Shown here piece after piece: positions 41,684-53,109 of a DNA stretch of 64,000 nt (the first letter of the stretch is position 1; the number at the start of each line of letters is the position of its first letter). The DNA lies in NCBI GenBank assembly GCA_963932145.1, contig OZ010588.1:105292550-105356549 (forward strand). The letters run 5' to 3'. The DNA comes from Acanthosepion lycidas. Its lineage: Eukaryota; Mollusca; Cephalopoda; Sepiida; Sepiidae. The translations under genes and the position numbers were made by a program. The notes beneath the pieces were generated by a model. The model had not been told where the DNA came from and did no database searches. It worked only from the letters and a program-made list of their open reading frames with translations.

Positions 41684-42193
41684 TTACTGATGACAATGAA
41701 TTCCTTTGTTTCTCTTTCCCTCTATTCGAACCGAGAGTATCAAATTTTCCAGGCCTTCTTTCCTCATTATGTTCCCCCAAAACATCTGCTGCCTCTTCCT
41801 GATGGTAAGTATTAGCCTCCTCCTAGTTTGCATCCTCTCTAAGACCTCATCGTTGCTCACACACTCGGTCCATGATATCCTTAGCATCCTTCTGTAGAAT
41901 CACATCTCCGTCGCCTCGACTCTCTTCTTTATCTTTGAGGAAATCGTCCAACATTCGCTGCCGTAAAGAAGGACAGATGTCACATAACAGCTCAGTATTC
42001 TTTTCTTTATTACCAAAGAAATCCTCCTGTCTTGCAATACTCTGCTCGGCTTCTGGAATGCGTCCTTGGCCATCCCAATATGTCTACGGATCTCAGTGTC
42101 GTATTTAGCTTCCTCTGTACTGCGTTTAAATTCGTCAGGAAGAAATATGAAAGCGGAAAGCTCATCAGAATAATTTATATTTATAGAAGACAA
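41684..42193 (-). mobile_element. LINE-B RT C-terminal fragment, upstream copy
   Basis: Minus-strand frames at 41900-42193 and 41684-41887 give 'KYDTEIRRHIGMAKDAFQKP', 'CYVTSVLLYGSECWTISSKI', 'KKRVEATEM', then 'MLRISWTECVSNDEVLERMQ', 'RQQMFWGNIMRKEGLENLIL' and 'RIEGKRNKG'. This is a standard non-LTR RT C-terminus (I..RI..AK.AF, LLYG.E.WT, RRM.RI.WT, R..FLGH..R). A single break near 41890 separates the frames. It occurs again on the plus strand at 59380-60215. Confidence 0.9.
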
Positions 42194-42420
42194 ATAGAAG
42201 TTACATGAGGATGGTGGTAAAGTGACTAGAACAGAGGTTCCAGATTATGACTAATAATCATTCTGTTTTGGATTTTTCTAGAATTTCTAGACATATAGCA
42301 GAACCGCCAAACCAGATATGGCACCATTATTCGAATGCACGGCTGAACGGTACATTTATAATTGTGCAAGATAGGTTCTAGAGATAGAATAATCTACAAC
42401 GACAAAGTGAACAGATTTTT
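42194..42420 (-). mobile_element. LINE-A fragment
   Basis: 'AAGCTCATCAGAATAATTTA', 'TTCTAGACATATAGCAGAAC', 'CCAAACCAGATATGGCACCA' and 'TTCGAATGCACGGCTGAACG' align with 32450-32660. Strongly diverged. Confidence 0.5.
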
Positions 42421-43085
42421 CTTAGGATCAGAATTTGCAATTGATTCAATATAATTATTGCAATTCATGTCAGTGGAAAACGTAGAGAGAAACAATGCGG
42501 AGTGAGTTTCCCTTGAGGAGGGTAGCATCAGCCATGCAGATGGAAGGCAAAGAAAAATGTTTTTGCTACTTAATAGTTATTCGATTATAGCAGTTTTAAT
42601 TATTGATCTGAGAAGAAAATTCAAAAATAATATAGATGAGTGTTTAAGCAATACTAAATGAGTAAAACCTCTTGCATGACATCCATATCTGTTTTTGGAT
42701 CTGGTGAGATTATTAATGAACATAACCCTAGTTTATCAAGGCAAATTTAAGGATTTTATTTTGTGACAATTATTTATATACAAGAGTAAAAATGTTATTA
42801 TATTTTTAAAAATCTTTCTTACAGGGCTGCTTATGAATATTAATGTAGTTAGCAGAAAAACCATGCAATTTCATGAACGTGAGGTGATGCATTTCAATAC
42901 TTAATAAACTTTCAAGGCCTAGTAAGCAGTCGTTTTTATATTATTTTTATGTATGCCTGTATATGTAAATTAATATTTAAATTATTTGGATTGAGATTGA
43001 TTTATATGTTATGTTTCGGATAACATGAGGGTACATATTTAACCATCTAATTTTTCTGTATTTTGTGGCCATGTATCTTGTCTTG
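42421..43085. other. Unassigned stretch
   Basis: No recognised family or frame. Very AT-rich after 42750. Confidence 0.3.
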
Positions 43086-43089
43086 GGAT

Positions 43090-43400
43090 AGTCGAAATTT
43101 TTGCTGGAAAGGAAATATTGGGAAGAATCCGGGACTATTGAAACTTATCAAAATAAAAAAAATAAATATATATGGAAATTAACAAGAAAAGCTAGAATAT
43201 GTAGGTCATTAAATGACCCATGTTCTTTGTGTATATATGAGAAATTATATATTACTAAGTTTATAAAAAATAAAAATTTATGGAATCAAAGAAATGAAAT
43301 AGCTATTCTTTGCCGTCATTGTCAAAAACTTTCCTTAAACAATATTAAAAAAAAATGGGAGCTGGTAATATACATACTTATATTTGATATGAAAAAATAG
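43090..43400 (+). mobile_element. PLE remnant: C-terminus of GIY-YIG region
   Basis: A 99-codon frame contains 'NKYIWKLTRKARICRSLNDP', 'CSLCIYEKLYITKFIKNKNL' and 'NQRNEIAILCRHCQKLSLNN'. This is the same order as at 4785-5003: KYIWKL, CxLCxxEK, a Leu/Asn block, and a C-x2-C/H element (CRHC here, CRHEN there). It is closed at both ends by unrelated sequence. Confidence 0.82.
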
Positions 43401-43977
43401 TTTTAAATAATTTAAGTAATTCTATTATATCTACTTGATTTAAAAAGGAATTTAGTCTATTAGTAATTAAGAGTAAAAATATTTTAAAATTGTAGTTAAA
43501 TAAAATGTATTCTAACCCAAACAAACCAAAAAAGAATCTTTAAGTATACAAGTAAGAAAAAATGCCGAAAAACCTTTTTGTCGTTAATAATAATAATAAA
43601 AAAAAACAGACATGCGTTTAACGGATGTCAAAATTCGTTGAAAAATACACCCCTACCCTCCCTAAACTTAATTTCTTTTTCGAACGTAACTCATAATTGA
43701 TACAGCAATAGTTAATAAAAATGAACACGCTACCGCCCCTGTCTGAATGATTGGATTTCTCTGTATCCTTGGAAACAGGAAATTATCAATTTATATGTAG
43801 GTTTAAAACTCAGTAAATTTAAAAATAAGTTATTCCAAAATTCGCTTGATGATGAAATAGAACTAATGCTTTTAATTTAATTATTTAATTAAATTTGATG
43901 ATTTTGGGCGTCAGTTTTTGAAACATGGTTATTGCTGTGTAGCGAAGAAACCATATTTTAAATCAGTTAATTTATTA
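43401..43977. other. Unassigned AT-rich stretch
   Basis: No recognised family or frame. Confidence 0.3.
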
Positions 43978-44345
<368 letters not shown>

Positions 44346-44664
44346 TGCGTATAATATCGGCAGTATATTTTCATTAAGACAGGTTTCGTTAAATAATTAA
44401 ATAATGTCAGTTATTTTCGGATGACCCCCATCAACTTTTGTCCTTCACAACCTTGAAAACTAAATACTTACTCTATAATCAACAATACTCTGATGATGAC
44501 ATTATGCTATGTCGAAAGTACTCGAAATAAATACAATGTGAGGCAACATCGTGTTTTTCTATCGTCTTTTAATAACCGCACAAAAAGTTTATCCGCGAAT
44601 ATGAAAGGATCCTATCGAGAATAATTAAACAGAACATGTCTAAATTATTTAACGAAACCAGTCT

Positions 44665-44668
<4 letters not shown>
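44346..44668 (+). mobile_element. PLE-type terminal motif and 'KLI..YER' repeat, plus piece
   Basis: 'CTCTGATGATGACATTATGC' + 'TATGTCGAAAGTACTCGAAA' + 'TAAATAC' (44490-44540) has the CTGATGA...CGAAA form of PLE ends. At 44590-44665 'GAATATGAAAGGATCCTATC' and 'AACAGAACATGTCTAAATTA' read 'EYERILSRIIKQNMSKLFNE' on the plus strand, the same peptide as the minus copy at 44088. So the two lie in inverted orientation about 250 bases apart. Confidence 0.55.
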
Positions 44669-44730
<62 letters not shown>

Positions 44731-44898
44731 AATAGTGAGGTCAACACCGAGCTGCGACAGTCTATTTCATGCTTGAACCCAATCTTAAGGCCTGAAGACT
44801 ACGTTAAAGTATTGGTCGAGTTATCTTTGCCTTTTGTCTTTATTTATATTGTCGTTTTACAGATTTTTAGTTATACATGAATTTACACACACGCACAA

Positions 44899-44969
<71 letters not shown>

Positions 44970-45105
44970 AGTGTGTGTGTGTGTGTCTGTGTCTGTGTGT
45001 GCGTCAACGCCAAATTTGAACGCCAAATATTCAATCAATCATATTGGACTCAGTGAACACTTTTATATCTTATATTTATGCACATTCTCTCTTTCCTAAA
45101 TATTA

Positions 45106-45182
<77 letters not shown>

Positions 45183-45390
45183 ATATAATTATTTATTTAA
45201 AAATTATAACATAGATATCTCATAAAATTTATTCCATATACACCAATCATATACTAAGGTATATATATTTTTTTTTTTTTTTTTTTTCTCATTTCGTTGT
45301 TGGAAGATTTACCTGATGATCCTGAATCCTTAAAAAAGGATTTAGGTGAAATAAATTATCGTAATGGTACATTAAAGTGATTTGTTTTTC

Positions 45391-45458
<68 letters not shown>
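44669..45458. repeat. Cluster of four (TA)n tracts with short inserts
   Basis: (TA)n at 44667-44725, 44900-44958 (then TG to 45001), 45103-45177 and 45392-45458. The inserts carry PLE-type end motifs: 'GGCCTGAAGACTACGTTAAA' (44789) and 'TTACCTGATGATCCTGAATC' (45310) followed by 'GAAATAAAT'. The alternation of (TA)n and PLE-like ends is the clearest case of that association here. Confidence 0.8.
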
Positions 45459-45462
<4 letters not shown>

Positions 45463-45556
45463 GTTGGTGCAAAAATAATGACGTAATAATGTCGTTTTTT
45501 GACGTTAAAAAATACGTCAAAAAACGACATTTATACGTAATTATTTTTCCATCAAC

Positions 45557-45560
<4 letters not shown>
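45459..45560. mobile_element. MADE1-like mariner MITE, 102 bp, inside (TA)n
   Basis: Starts TTAGGTTGGTGCAAAAATAA and ends 'TTATTTTTCCATCAACCTAA'. The arms pair through 'GACGTAATAATGTCGTTTTT' and the complementary 'AAAACGACATTTATACGTAA', around the centre 'GACGTTAAAAAATACGTC'. It shares its first 20 bases exactly with 18379, but the inner parts differ and it is 22 bases longer. It lies within a TA tract, the TA target site of mariner elements. Confidence 0.9.
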
Positions 45561-45626
<66 letters not shown>

Positions 45627-46079
45627 AAACCTTAACAATGATATCAAATATTCTATTTTGTTTTATGCGGATTATCATGTTTGTTAATCCTTTTAAAATT
45701 TTAAATTCGGTTTAAATTGCAGGTACATAGCTGAGTAAAATCCAGACATCGCTACTCGATTTTGATTAAGATGAAGTGACTGTCCTTCTAAAACATGGCA
45801 AATTGTTGTATGTCACGAAATGCCGGTCGACATATTGCTGGTTTCACATAAGGGTTAATTGTCTTATTGCTTCTTGTGCCAAAGCAATAAACGCGTTCTA
45901 ATACAATATGAATTCCACTGTACTTAGCATGAATATCAATCCTCTTCGCAAGCTTTGTATAGACATATTCGGTTGATTTTGAAACTGCTTTCGTTATTAA
46001 TAAAAATAAATGCTAAGGACTATACAAAGCCATAAAAATGTGATTTGATTTCTCCTGTAAAAGACGAAGATAAAAAAGA
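45561..46079. other. (TA)n to 45623, then unassigned
   Basis: The TA tract continues on the right of the MITE to 45623. The remainder to 46079 is unassigned. Confidence 0.5.
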
Positions 46080-46139
46080 AGATAGATAGATAGATAGATA
46101 GATATGATTACTCTGAGATAGATAGATATGAACAGAATC

Positions 46140-46180
<41 letters not shown>

Positions 46181-46450
46181 TGATTAGTTTTAGATAGATA
46201 TGAACAGAACCAGATAGATAGATAGATATGAACAAACTCAGATAGGTAGGTAGATAGCTAGATAAATATGAACAAACTGTGATAGCTAGATAGCTAAGCG
46301 TGATAGGAACAAAGAGAGATTGATAGATAAATAGATAATGAGCATAATGAGATGGATAGATAGATAGATAGATAGATAGATAGACAACGAACATGATGAA
46401 AGAGATAAATAGATAGATATGAACACACTGAGACAGATAGATATTTATCA
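46080..46450. repeat. Interrupted GATA array
   Basis: GATA tracts separated by a recurring block 'GATATGAACA(G/A)A(A/C)(T/C)..GATAGATAGATA' about nine times (for example 46125, 46197, 46227, 46265 and 46418). The interruption is shared with the arrays at 22228-22445 and 34832-34960, so they are one interspersed repeat type. The 156-codon Ser/Ile/Tyr-rich minus frame is an artefact. Confidence 0.92.
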
Positions 46451-46589
46451 AGAGTGTCAAGTTCAAAGCGAGATATGAACAGCGAAACACGAAGACAGAA
46501 AAATAGATTTAGAGAGAGAGAGAGAGAGAGAGAGAGGGATATATACCGAGAGACCTAGATACAAGGACACACACAGACGATAATAATAA
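46451..46589. repeat. (GA)n and unassigned
   Basis: A GA run at 46510-46537; the remainder is not recognised. Confidence 0.6.
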
Positions 46590-47085
46590 TAATTACATCA
46601 GTCACACAACCACATGCTTATCCAGACGTCTTACGTTACACCTATCTGATCACAGCTCCATTAGAACCTATTTAAACACACACAAATTTATCAGACTCCA
46701 TTAGGAACATACTAGTAGAAAACACAAATATATTAACTGCAACCACCTACGAAAAAAGATTAAAAATAATGGAAGCTTTAATAATAAAAAAGAAAAAAAA
46801 ACAACTGTTAACAGTATTAACTACGAACAAGGCCACAATGTGCTAACCGTATTCGGAAATTAAAAACATCTCTACTACAAACTAAGACATACACAGAACG
46901 CACACACTGAATTAAGCTGAAAAATCAATCATCCTTGATAATGGCTAAAGGTATAGCCGAAAGCGGTCTGAAATATAAAACATTTGGACAGTTTTTACAC
47001 ACCCGTTGTCCAGAAAAGAAAGCTCTTGTTCGAACACAAAAAAAATTAAATAAAAAGCTTAACCGTAGTACCCTGTTTTTAATGA

Positions 47086-47088
<3 letters not shown>
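46590..47088 (+). mobile_element. PLE remnant: GIY-YIG nuclease end and terminal motif
   Basis: Near 46610-46700 the plus strand reads 'TTTCLSRRLTLHLSDHSSIR' and 'TYLNTHK', then in another frame at 46740-46855 'TTYEKRLKIMEALIIKKKKT' and 'SINYEQGHNVLTVF'. The pair 'TT.LSRRLT.HLSD.SSI' and 'ILEAL.I....P..N..N...N.L' is the C-terminal nuclease region of one PLE branch. It matches the copy at 57870-58100. The tail has 'TCCTTGATAATGGCTAAAGG' and 'TATAGCCGAAAGCGG' (46930-46965). The element ends near (TA)n at 47089. Confidence 0.82.

Positions 47089-47151
<63 letters not shown>
47089..47151. repeat. (TA)n microsatellite
   Basis: TA run following the PLE tail. Confidence 0.97.
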
Positions 47152-47155
<4 letters not shown>

Positions 47156-48285
47156 TTTATTTAAAATTTTAAAATAAATTATTATATTTAGGCTCTACTT
47201 TTATATCGAGTACTGTTTTTACAAAATAATAACAAAAATACTAAAGAACTTTGGATTATTTACCTAACAAGTTCTTTCCTATTTTCTATATATTCTTCAC
47301 ACACACACAAACAAACAGTGACACACACATAGAGACATACAGACACACACACACACATATATATATATATTTATATATATTTATATATTCCGTTTTCTAA
47401 CTGTTTATAAACTAGATTGAGTAAATGTTGCTACTTTTCTTGACTCTTTTTATTATGTAATTATTTTTATATTCATCAGCGTTCTTAAATATAAAAATTC
47501 TGAAAAAACTCCCAATAAGTTTTCTTTTTCGCTTTATTCATATTGTCCTTTTGTAGGTATATTTGAATAATTATATACACATACGTATGCATAGATAAAC
47601 TTAATATAATGTAAAACTATTATTTTCGTTACGTCGCAGTAATTTTTATATATGATGAAATACGAAAATAATTAACCTAGTAATCATTTTAAGTTTTCTG
47701 AATACCGTTGTCACTTTTAAATTATCAGAATGCGTTTTTGTTCACTAAGAAGCTTATATTAGAATGTAGTCTAGTTTTATTTTGAAAACTTTGTCTTTAA
47801 AATAAAGTTGCGTCATATGCAAAGATCCGTATTATATTCTCAAAAATAAATACGTTGTCATCCTTTCAGTTTAATGTATCTGAATCATCTGTATTTTTTC
47901 CTCCTCTTCTGTTACGTTCTTTTTTTTTCATTTCTTTTTTCTTAATCTTTACTTTTTGTCTTTTCTATTTTATGTCTTCCCTCGCGCTTAAAAATGAACT
48001 CAGATTACCCAGCCCGACATTCAAGTGAAGCCGATAAATATCAGCATTAGATAATTGGCAATTCAGAAACAAGTAAACAAAGAAAGCAAAAAAATAAAAA
48101 AATAAAAATATTTGTGGAAATCTCAAGGCTTTCATTAAATCTTACATAAAAGAAACAAAAAACGATGAATAATTTCAACATTTCTGTCGGTTTATCTTTT
48201 TATCCATTTATTTTAAGAGCCACTTTTCAATAGGTTAAATATTCGTGAAATATATTTCTAAAACTAACAAAATGCAACGTAAATG
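47152..48285. other. Unassigned AT-rich stretch
   Basis: A (CA)n/(TA)n patch lies at 47335-47390. A T-rich tract at 47880-47990 and A-rich tracts after 48060 are low complexity. No frame or family. Confidence 0.35.
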
Positions 48286-48289
48286 TCTC

Positions 48290-48600
48290 TGATGATCAAG
48301 ACTCCCGTAACCCCTGAGGGTCGTAGGGGGCACCATACATGCTGTAGTAGAAGTGTCGAGTCTCGTCTCCAGGCCGCTTTCCGTCCTGGGTATGGCGATA
48401 AACTACATCCAGCAGCAAGGTCCACCTTGACCCAGGGTGGTAGCACCTGTCCCAGCTATGGGTAAATAGTTGACTCCCTGGGGTCGAAATGCTACGAAAG
48501 TGTAAAAACAGGTTTTAATACCAGAAATACATTTTTGTAAAAGATTAATACCAGCAATAAATTTTTGAAAAAAATATCACCAGCAATACATTTTTCACAG
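48290..48600 (+). repeat. Unclassified repeat with 'AATACCAGCAATA' subrepeats
   Basis: 5' part 'TCCTGGGTATGGCGATAAAC', 'CCACCTTGACCCAGGGTGGT' (a small hairpin, CCACC...GGTGG) and 'GCACCTGTCCCAGCTATGG'. The 3' part has three copies of about 30-40 bp (ATACCAG.AATA.ATTTTTG). The family has members at 36140, 53590-53940 (antisense) and 385-560 (antisense tail). Non-coding; class unknown. Confidence 0.7.
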
Positions 48601-48885
48601 TCTACCAAAGTGAGCGAAATAAAGGGCTCAGTTCAACATTCCAACCACCTGAAGAAGGCCGGAGCGTACAACGACTGAAACGCTGTAATAAATATGGCGA
48701 CAAAGATGCGGACAATAGTCCGAATAATGTAAATAGTGTACATAATACCTCATCTCAGAAATATAGACAGATACTGAAAGGCCGAAACGTTGTAATAAAT
48801 ATGGCAACAAAGATGAGGACAATAGTCCGAATAATGTAAATAGTGTACATAATACCTCATCTCAGAAATATAGACAGATACAAAA
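48598..48885 (+). mobile_element. SINE, 5' truncated, with body duplicated
   Basis: Starts 'GTGAGCGAAATAAAGGGCTC', then 'CCTGAAGAAGGCCGGAGCGT'. Its 107-bp end segment ('GTAATAAATATGGCGACAAA' to 'AGACAGATACTGAAAGGCCG') occurs twice in tandem. It is the same duplication that is amplified at 56600-57150. Confidence 0.82.
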
Positions 48886-49493
48886 TTATTTAAGTGCAAA
48901 ATTTATATATTTTAATAACACATCTCTGAGTGGAAATTATAATAAATAAAATCCCACAGCATACAAATAGAAAAAAAAAATTGCCAAAAGGAGTGGATAA
49001 GTTTTCGTATCGTACGGTTCACACTCCTCTCGAATCTTTTGAACAGTAAAAACTCATCACTTGTTTTCCTGTTTATGATTAGGTTTCCGGTTTCTTCGGA
49101 AATCTTTTTCATTCTCTTTCACCCCCTTACGTGTTAGTGACATTAACGCCTTCTTAGGGGTGAACTGATTAAAAAAAACTCTGAAAACATCCTGATTCCA
49201 CATTTGAAGTTAAGAGAACAATATAAGACGAAGACAATATTTTGAATCCAAGTGGAAAAATTTCCCTTTGTCAAAATTCTAATTTGCATAATTACTGTAT
49301 GTGAATAAAATAATAAAAAAAACATTATTCAATGTAAATTGCATTACTTATTCCTGTTCTTGACTTTTCTAATGGCATTAGTGCGAGGTGAGAGGAGTTT
49401 ACCACAGTTTACACTTATCACATGGATACCATTTTCCAAACTGCTAACCGCTTGTCTACATACACTTCTGGTACTTTTTAGAAATAAATGTTT
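48886..49493. other. Unassigned stretch
   Basis: No recognised family. Three minus-strand frames of 60-66 codons show no domain. Confidence 0.35.
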
Positions 49494-49823
49494 TTAAAGA
49501 CGACAGGAATTGAGACGTATCTGCTTTATACTGTATCTCACAAAAAGATGACCGATTTGGTTTTTAACTACAAAAAGCAGTTCTAAATTAACATCACCGC
49601 TGTACACGCCACCTATCCAATGTTCATCTTTGAACGAAGCTAGTCTTTCAGCCTCCAGCATCCAACTGTTTGGCCGTTCATAAGACATATACAAACCGAC
49701 AATCATCGGCTTTATTTTCACAAGATTATAGATTGTATCACCTTTCGCTGACTCTGGTTTTCTGATCTTGAAGTTTATCAGAAAATTGCTTACTTTCCAT
49801 TCGGAAATTTTTTTTTGCGCCAC
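49494..49823 (-). CDS. Unidentified 109-codon frame with protein-like composition
   Basis: Unlike most frames here it has balanced composition and no simple repeats: 'KISEWKVSNFLINFKIRKPE', 'KPMIVGLYMSYERPNSWMLE', 'EDERLASFKDEHWIGG'-like stretch ('RLASFKDEHWIGGVYSGDVN') and 'LELLFVVKNQIGHLFVRYS'. I recognise no family. No splice sites, start context or neighbours support a host gene. It could be a piece of a transposon ORF not otherwise represented here. Confidence 0.3.
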   Translation of the reverse strand: MAQKKISEWKVSNFLINFKIRKPESAKGDTIYNLVKIKPMIVGLYMSYERPNSWMLEAERLASFKDEHWIGGVYSGDVNLELLFVVKNQIGHLFVRYSIKQIRLNSCRL

Positions 49824-50675
49824 GAGTCATTGTCGATTCATATTACCCAGAAGCCGGTCCAATGCCAACTTCCGTTTCTATCCGACGCCTCGTCCAGCTC
49901 AACAAAACTTTCTGCTGTGCAATGGAATTAACAGATTGTTAAGTTCCAACGCTATTTCTGGCACCTGGCCATTTTTTTTTTCACTTTCCTTTCCTGATAT
50001 TGCCCGCTATTTCGCAACTTCCCAGCCTTTTAGTTGGTATCAGCCATGTCTAGTCTTCAGGCAAAACAAGAAGTAAATAAAACGTGCCTTCTCCCTGATA
50101 ATCTATCTTTCACGTTCTCTCACATTGCCTTAACAGGGTAAGGTCAGGTTTCAACCATGACGTCTATGGGTCTAGGCAATTTTGTCTTTACACACGCGTA
50201 TTAAAACTGATCTTGTGTCGTATTTACACTTTTGGGGGAATAACAAATAAATAAAATAAATCTATTGAACTTTTCTAATTTGTCAGAAAATATCGGGCTT
50301 TCTATTTTAATTCGACTAAATGGTATTTTGTCCTCGGAAGCTGAGATAGTTATATATCTTCCAACAGAGCTAAAAAATCGGTTGTTAAATGGGGCAAGAA
50401 ATAGCTTGTTAATTTTAACAACTCCAAAATGAAACTGCTCTCTTTTAATCGTTTAAGAGGATTTTTGGCCTCCCTTCAGTATGGCTGATACTAGCCTCTA
50501 CGAGAGTGACTCCTAGCGACTTCTCGGGGTAACGTTTTCCGGTGAAGTGGAAATTTTATACTGAATCAATTGCTAGATCTGTCGTAAGGGAATTTGTTTC
50601 GCTGTGCTGCGCTAGACAGTCTTTTTTTTATCAGAATCTAACTGACGCACTTACAAATCTACCACTCGCCCATGC
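49824..50675. other. Unassigned stretch
   Basis: A plus-strand frame at 49768-50076 overlaps the previous one and shows no domain. At 50205 'TGATCTTGTGTCGTATTTAC' is a weak match to the SINE end block at 28530. Nothing else. Confidence 0.3.
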
Positions 50676-50679
50676 ATTG

Positions 50680-51175
50680 AATATTTCTGTCACATCTTAT
50701 CTGGGTTTCCTGCTATGTATTTGGAGATTCTTTATAAAATAAAGAAGTATCTGCATTGTTATTGGCCCTGATCTGCCATCTCGGCTTCAGTCATTTTCTC
50801 TCTGCTTTGTAATTCTTCTGATGAGCTTTCCTTTTTAGTACCTCAACTGTATGAATTTAAGCGTACTACTAAATTGACGGCAAGCTCTCATCATTTTACA
50901 ATTGAAATGGTTAGATGTAAATGTAAGTTCTATGTTAACAGTTTCTTCTCTCGCACTTCTCGCACGTGGAACTCTGTTCCGGCTTCTTTCTTTCCAGTCA
51001 ACTTTGATCTTCAAAAGTTTAAATGCAATGTCAATCATTACCTTCTGTCTTAATTTCTCTTCTTTTATTGCTTTCCCTCTCTCCTTAACAGCGTTTTTTC
51101 TATATTCTCTAATTCTCAATACCTCCTTTTAGTCTTAGTGGCTTTGTTGCCTTACTTGGGGTGAAATGATTAAAA
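50680..51175 (+). mobile_element. LINE-A 3' half, best copy
   Basis: In order on the plus strand: 'RPCIEYFCHI' (about 50675), 'PDLPSRLQSF' (50765), then a gap, then 'RTWNSVPASFFPVNFDLQKF' and 'KCNVNHYLL' (50955-51050), a stop and a 3' UTR ending 'TGGGGTGAAATGATTAAAAA' (51153-51172). The LWNS/TWNS..P.SFF block and 'KFK..VN.YLL' form the usual C-terminus of CR1-like LINEs. Stops and shifts remain, so it is a fossil. It anchors the ten other LINE-A copies in the window. Confidence 0.8.
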
Positions 51176-52369
51176 ATTAAAAACTAGGATCTTCAAATCT
51201 TTTTTGCATGACCTTGTGTTAAGCTTATTTGTAGGCCTTTGTTTTTGTTTTTGTTACTCTTTATTTTTGTTTTTTTTACTCGTTGTCAATGTTCGAACCA
51301 AGATGAAAGCCTGGGTTTTGAACGCTGATTTACAAGGCAAGAAGATCCCTTATTTGGAAAAAAGAAAAGCAAACCGCTTACAAGAAGACGCGCCCATTTG
51401 ACCTCGTGCCAGACTACTTTATGTTTTTTAAATGTCTAGATTTATTGTATATAAAATAGAATTGTGAAACAAAGCCCGAAAAGGGGGAGTTGAGGATGGT
51501 CATCACTTTCTATCTAGTACCTAATCAGATTATCGACCCATTTACTCATTACATCTACCAAAAGAACTTATCCATCATCATTCAATCCTCCATATATCAC
51601 AATACCGCATATTCTCAGGGGACTTACAAAAACAACCTCATGACATAAAAATTAACGATTATAAAAGTCTATATATAAAAAATCTGTCGATGATACGTAA
51701 TGGCGGGGAGGAGGAAATTAACCCCCAAAACAAACTAAAATATCAAAACAAATACACAAAATAAAAGGATCACTGATTGTTAGTTGGACTCGTCAAACCC
51801 TCAAAAGAATTAAGAGACGCCGCTGTATTCAGTCTTCAGACAAAATCAAGAAGCTCTCTCTCGCTAAGCGAGAGGGGGAAGGATAAAATAAAAACGGACA
51901 GGAAGCTGACCCGGTCGAGATGAAAAAAGGGATCCAAAATAAACTGGAGAGGTTAGGAATCTGGATTTGGATCATAAGTTGAATCCGGGGACAGGCCGGG
52001 AACCACACTTAACTAGTGTTACGCCCAGGGTTTTGTTTTGTTATGATAGCCGGGACGCAACAAGAAAAAATAAAATAAACGAGAGTATCCCAGGGTTCAA
52101 TGTAAGATTGATGAAAAGAACGATGGGAGGGAAATTCTCCAATTCCGGACGTCGGTGAACGCAGTGAGTAAACGAATAATATACAGACATAGAACAACAG
52201 AAGACACGACAACATATAATAAAAATACTTTATTTAAAAAAATATGCAATCTATAAAATTAAAGAAAAGAAAGGAAAACTAAATAACATAAGGGATGAGG
52301 GGTCAATTGGTCGATCAAACATATATCAATGCGACGAAATACAGACAAAAATAGTGACAGTAGATTATA

Positions 52370-52371
<2 letters not shown>
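51176..52371. other. Unassigned stretch
   Basis: No recognised family. A small palindrome CTCTCTCGCTAAGCGAGAGG lies at 51855-51875. Frames of 63-68 codons at 51967-52215 overlap on both strands with no domain. Confidence 0.35.
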
Positions 52372-52413
<42 letters not shown>

Positions 52414-53105
52414 ATGTAAAGACTTACAACTTGTAGGGATCGACGTCGATCGATTGCTATCAGAAATAAAGTTTGAAAGAAAAGATGTCCATTCAATTCT
52501 CCGAGCGAAAAAGCTGGAGTTGCTAATGTCCTGATATAAGTCCTTGATTAACGCCGTTCAATCCTTGCCGAGAGCGAGTAGTATATGCAGATAAACCACA
52601 GTAGTATAGACGATTTGGTTTTGAGAATACCGTTCAGGATTCTTTAGTCGGTCATTCGATTCTTGGTGACGTCCGATTCCTCTGAAAGGAAACAGCTAAG
52701 TGAAGTTGTTATATCCCAACACGCGCGAAAAACCCGTTAAGAGTTAAGTCACGTGTTGGCATATGAAAGTGAGTAGGCGTTATCTATTAGAGTCACTTGT
52801 ACTTATCAGACAACTTGCGATCAGAGGCCAAACAGGTAGTGCGGGAAAGGTAGGTTCTCTTCCAAGAACTGGCTTTAGTTTAACCGGGTACAAAAAAAAA
52901 AAAAAAAAAAAAATTCCATAAACTGCATATTCAAAGAAATAAACAGATGACTGTTATTCTCATATCTCGTCGCAAATATGTAAGGTATTAAAAATATACT
53001 TGTAAAATCTAAGTTAGGAGTACAATTATTGACCTAACATAACACTAGGTACACAAAAAATGGTCGATCCTAACCAGAAGAGGGCTCCACGGGAAACCAT
53101 CCCGA
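52372..53105. other. (TA)n to 52410, then unassigned
   Basis: A TA run, then single-copy-like DNA with a poly-A tract at 52891-52912 and a small palindrome GGATCGACGTCGATCGATT at 52438-52455. No frame or family. Confidence 0.4.
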
Positions 53106-53109
53106 TGTG

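Noticed and set aside
37673-41815. Many plus-strand Pro/Ser/Cys-rich frames of 60-166 codons with repeated 'MALHFPLSL' and 'MCRVPSGRRRSW'
   Set aside because: They are translations of the opposite strand of the LINE-B-derived satellite. The sensible peptide is on the minus strand.
46020-46490. 156-codon membrane-like frame
   Set aside because: It is the translation of an interrupted GATA array.
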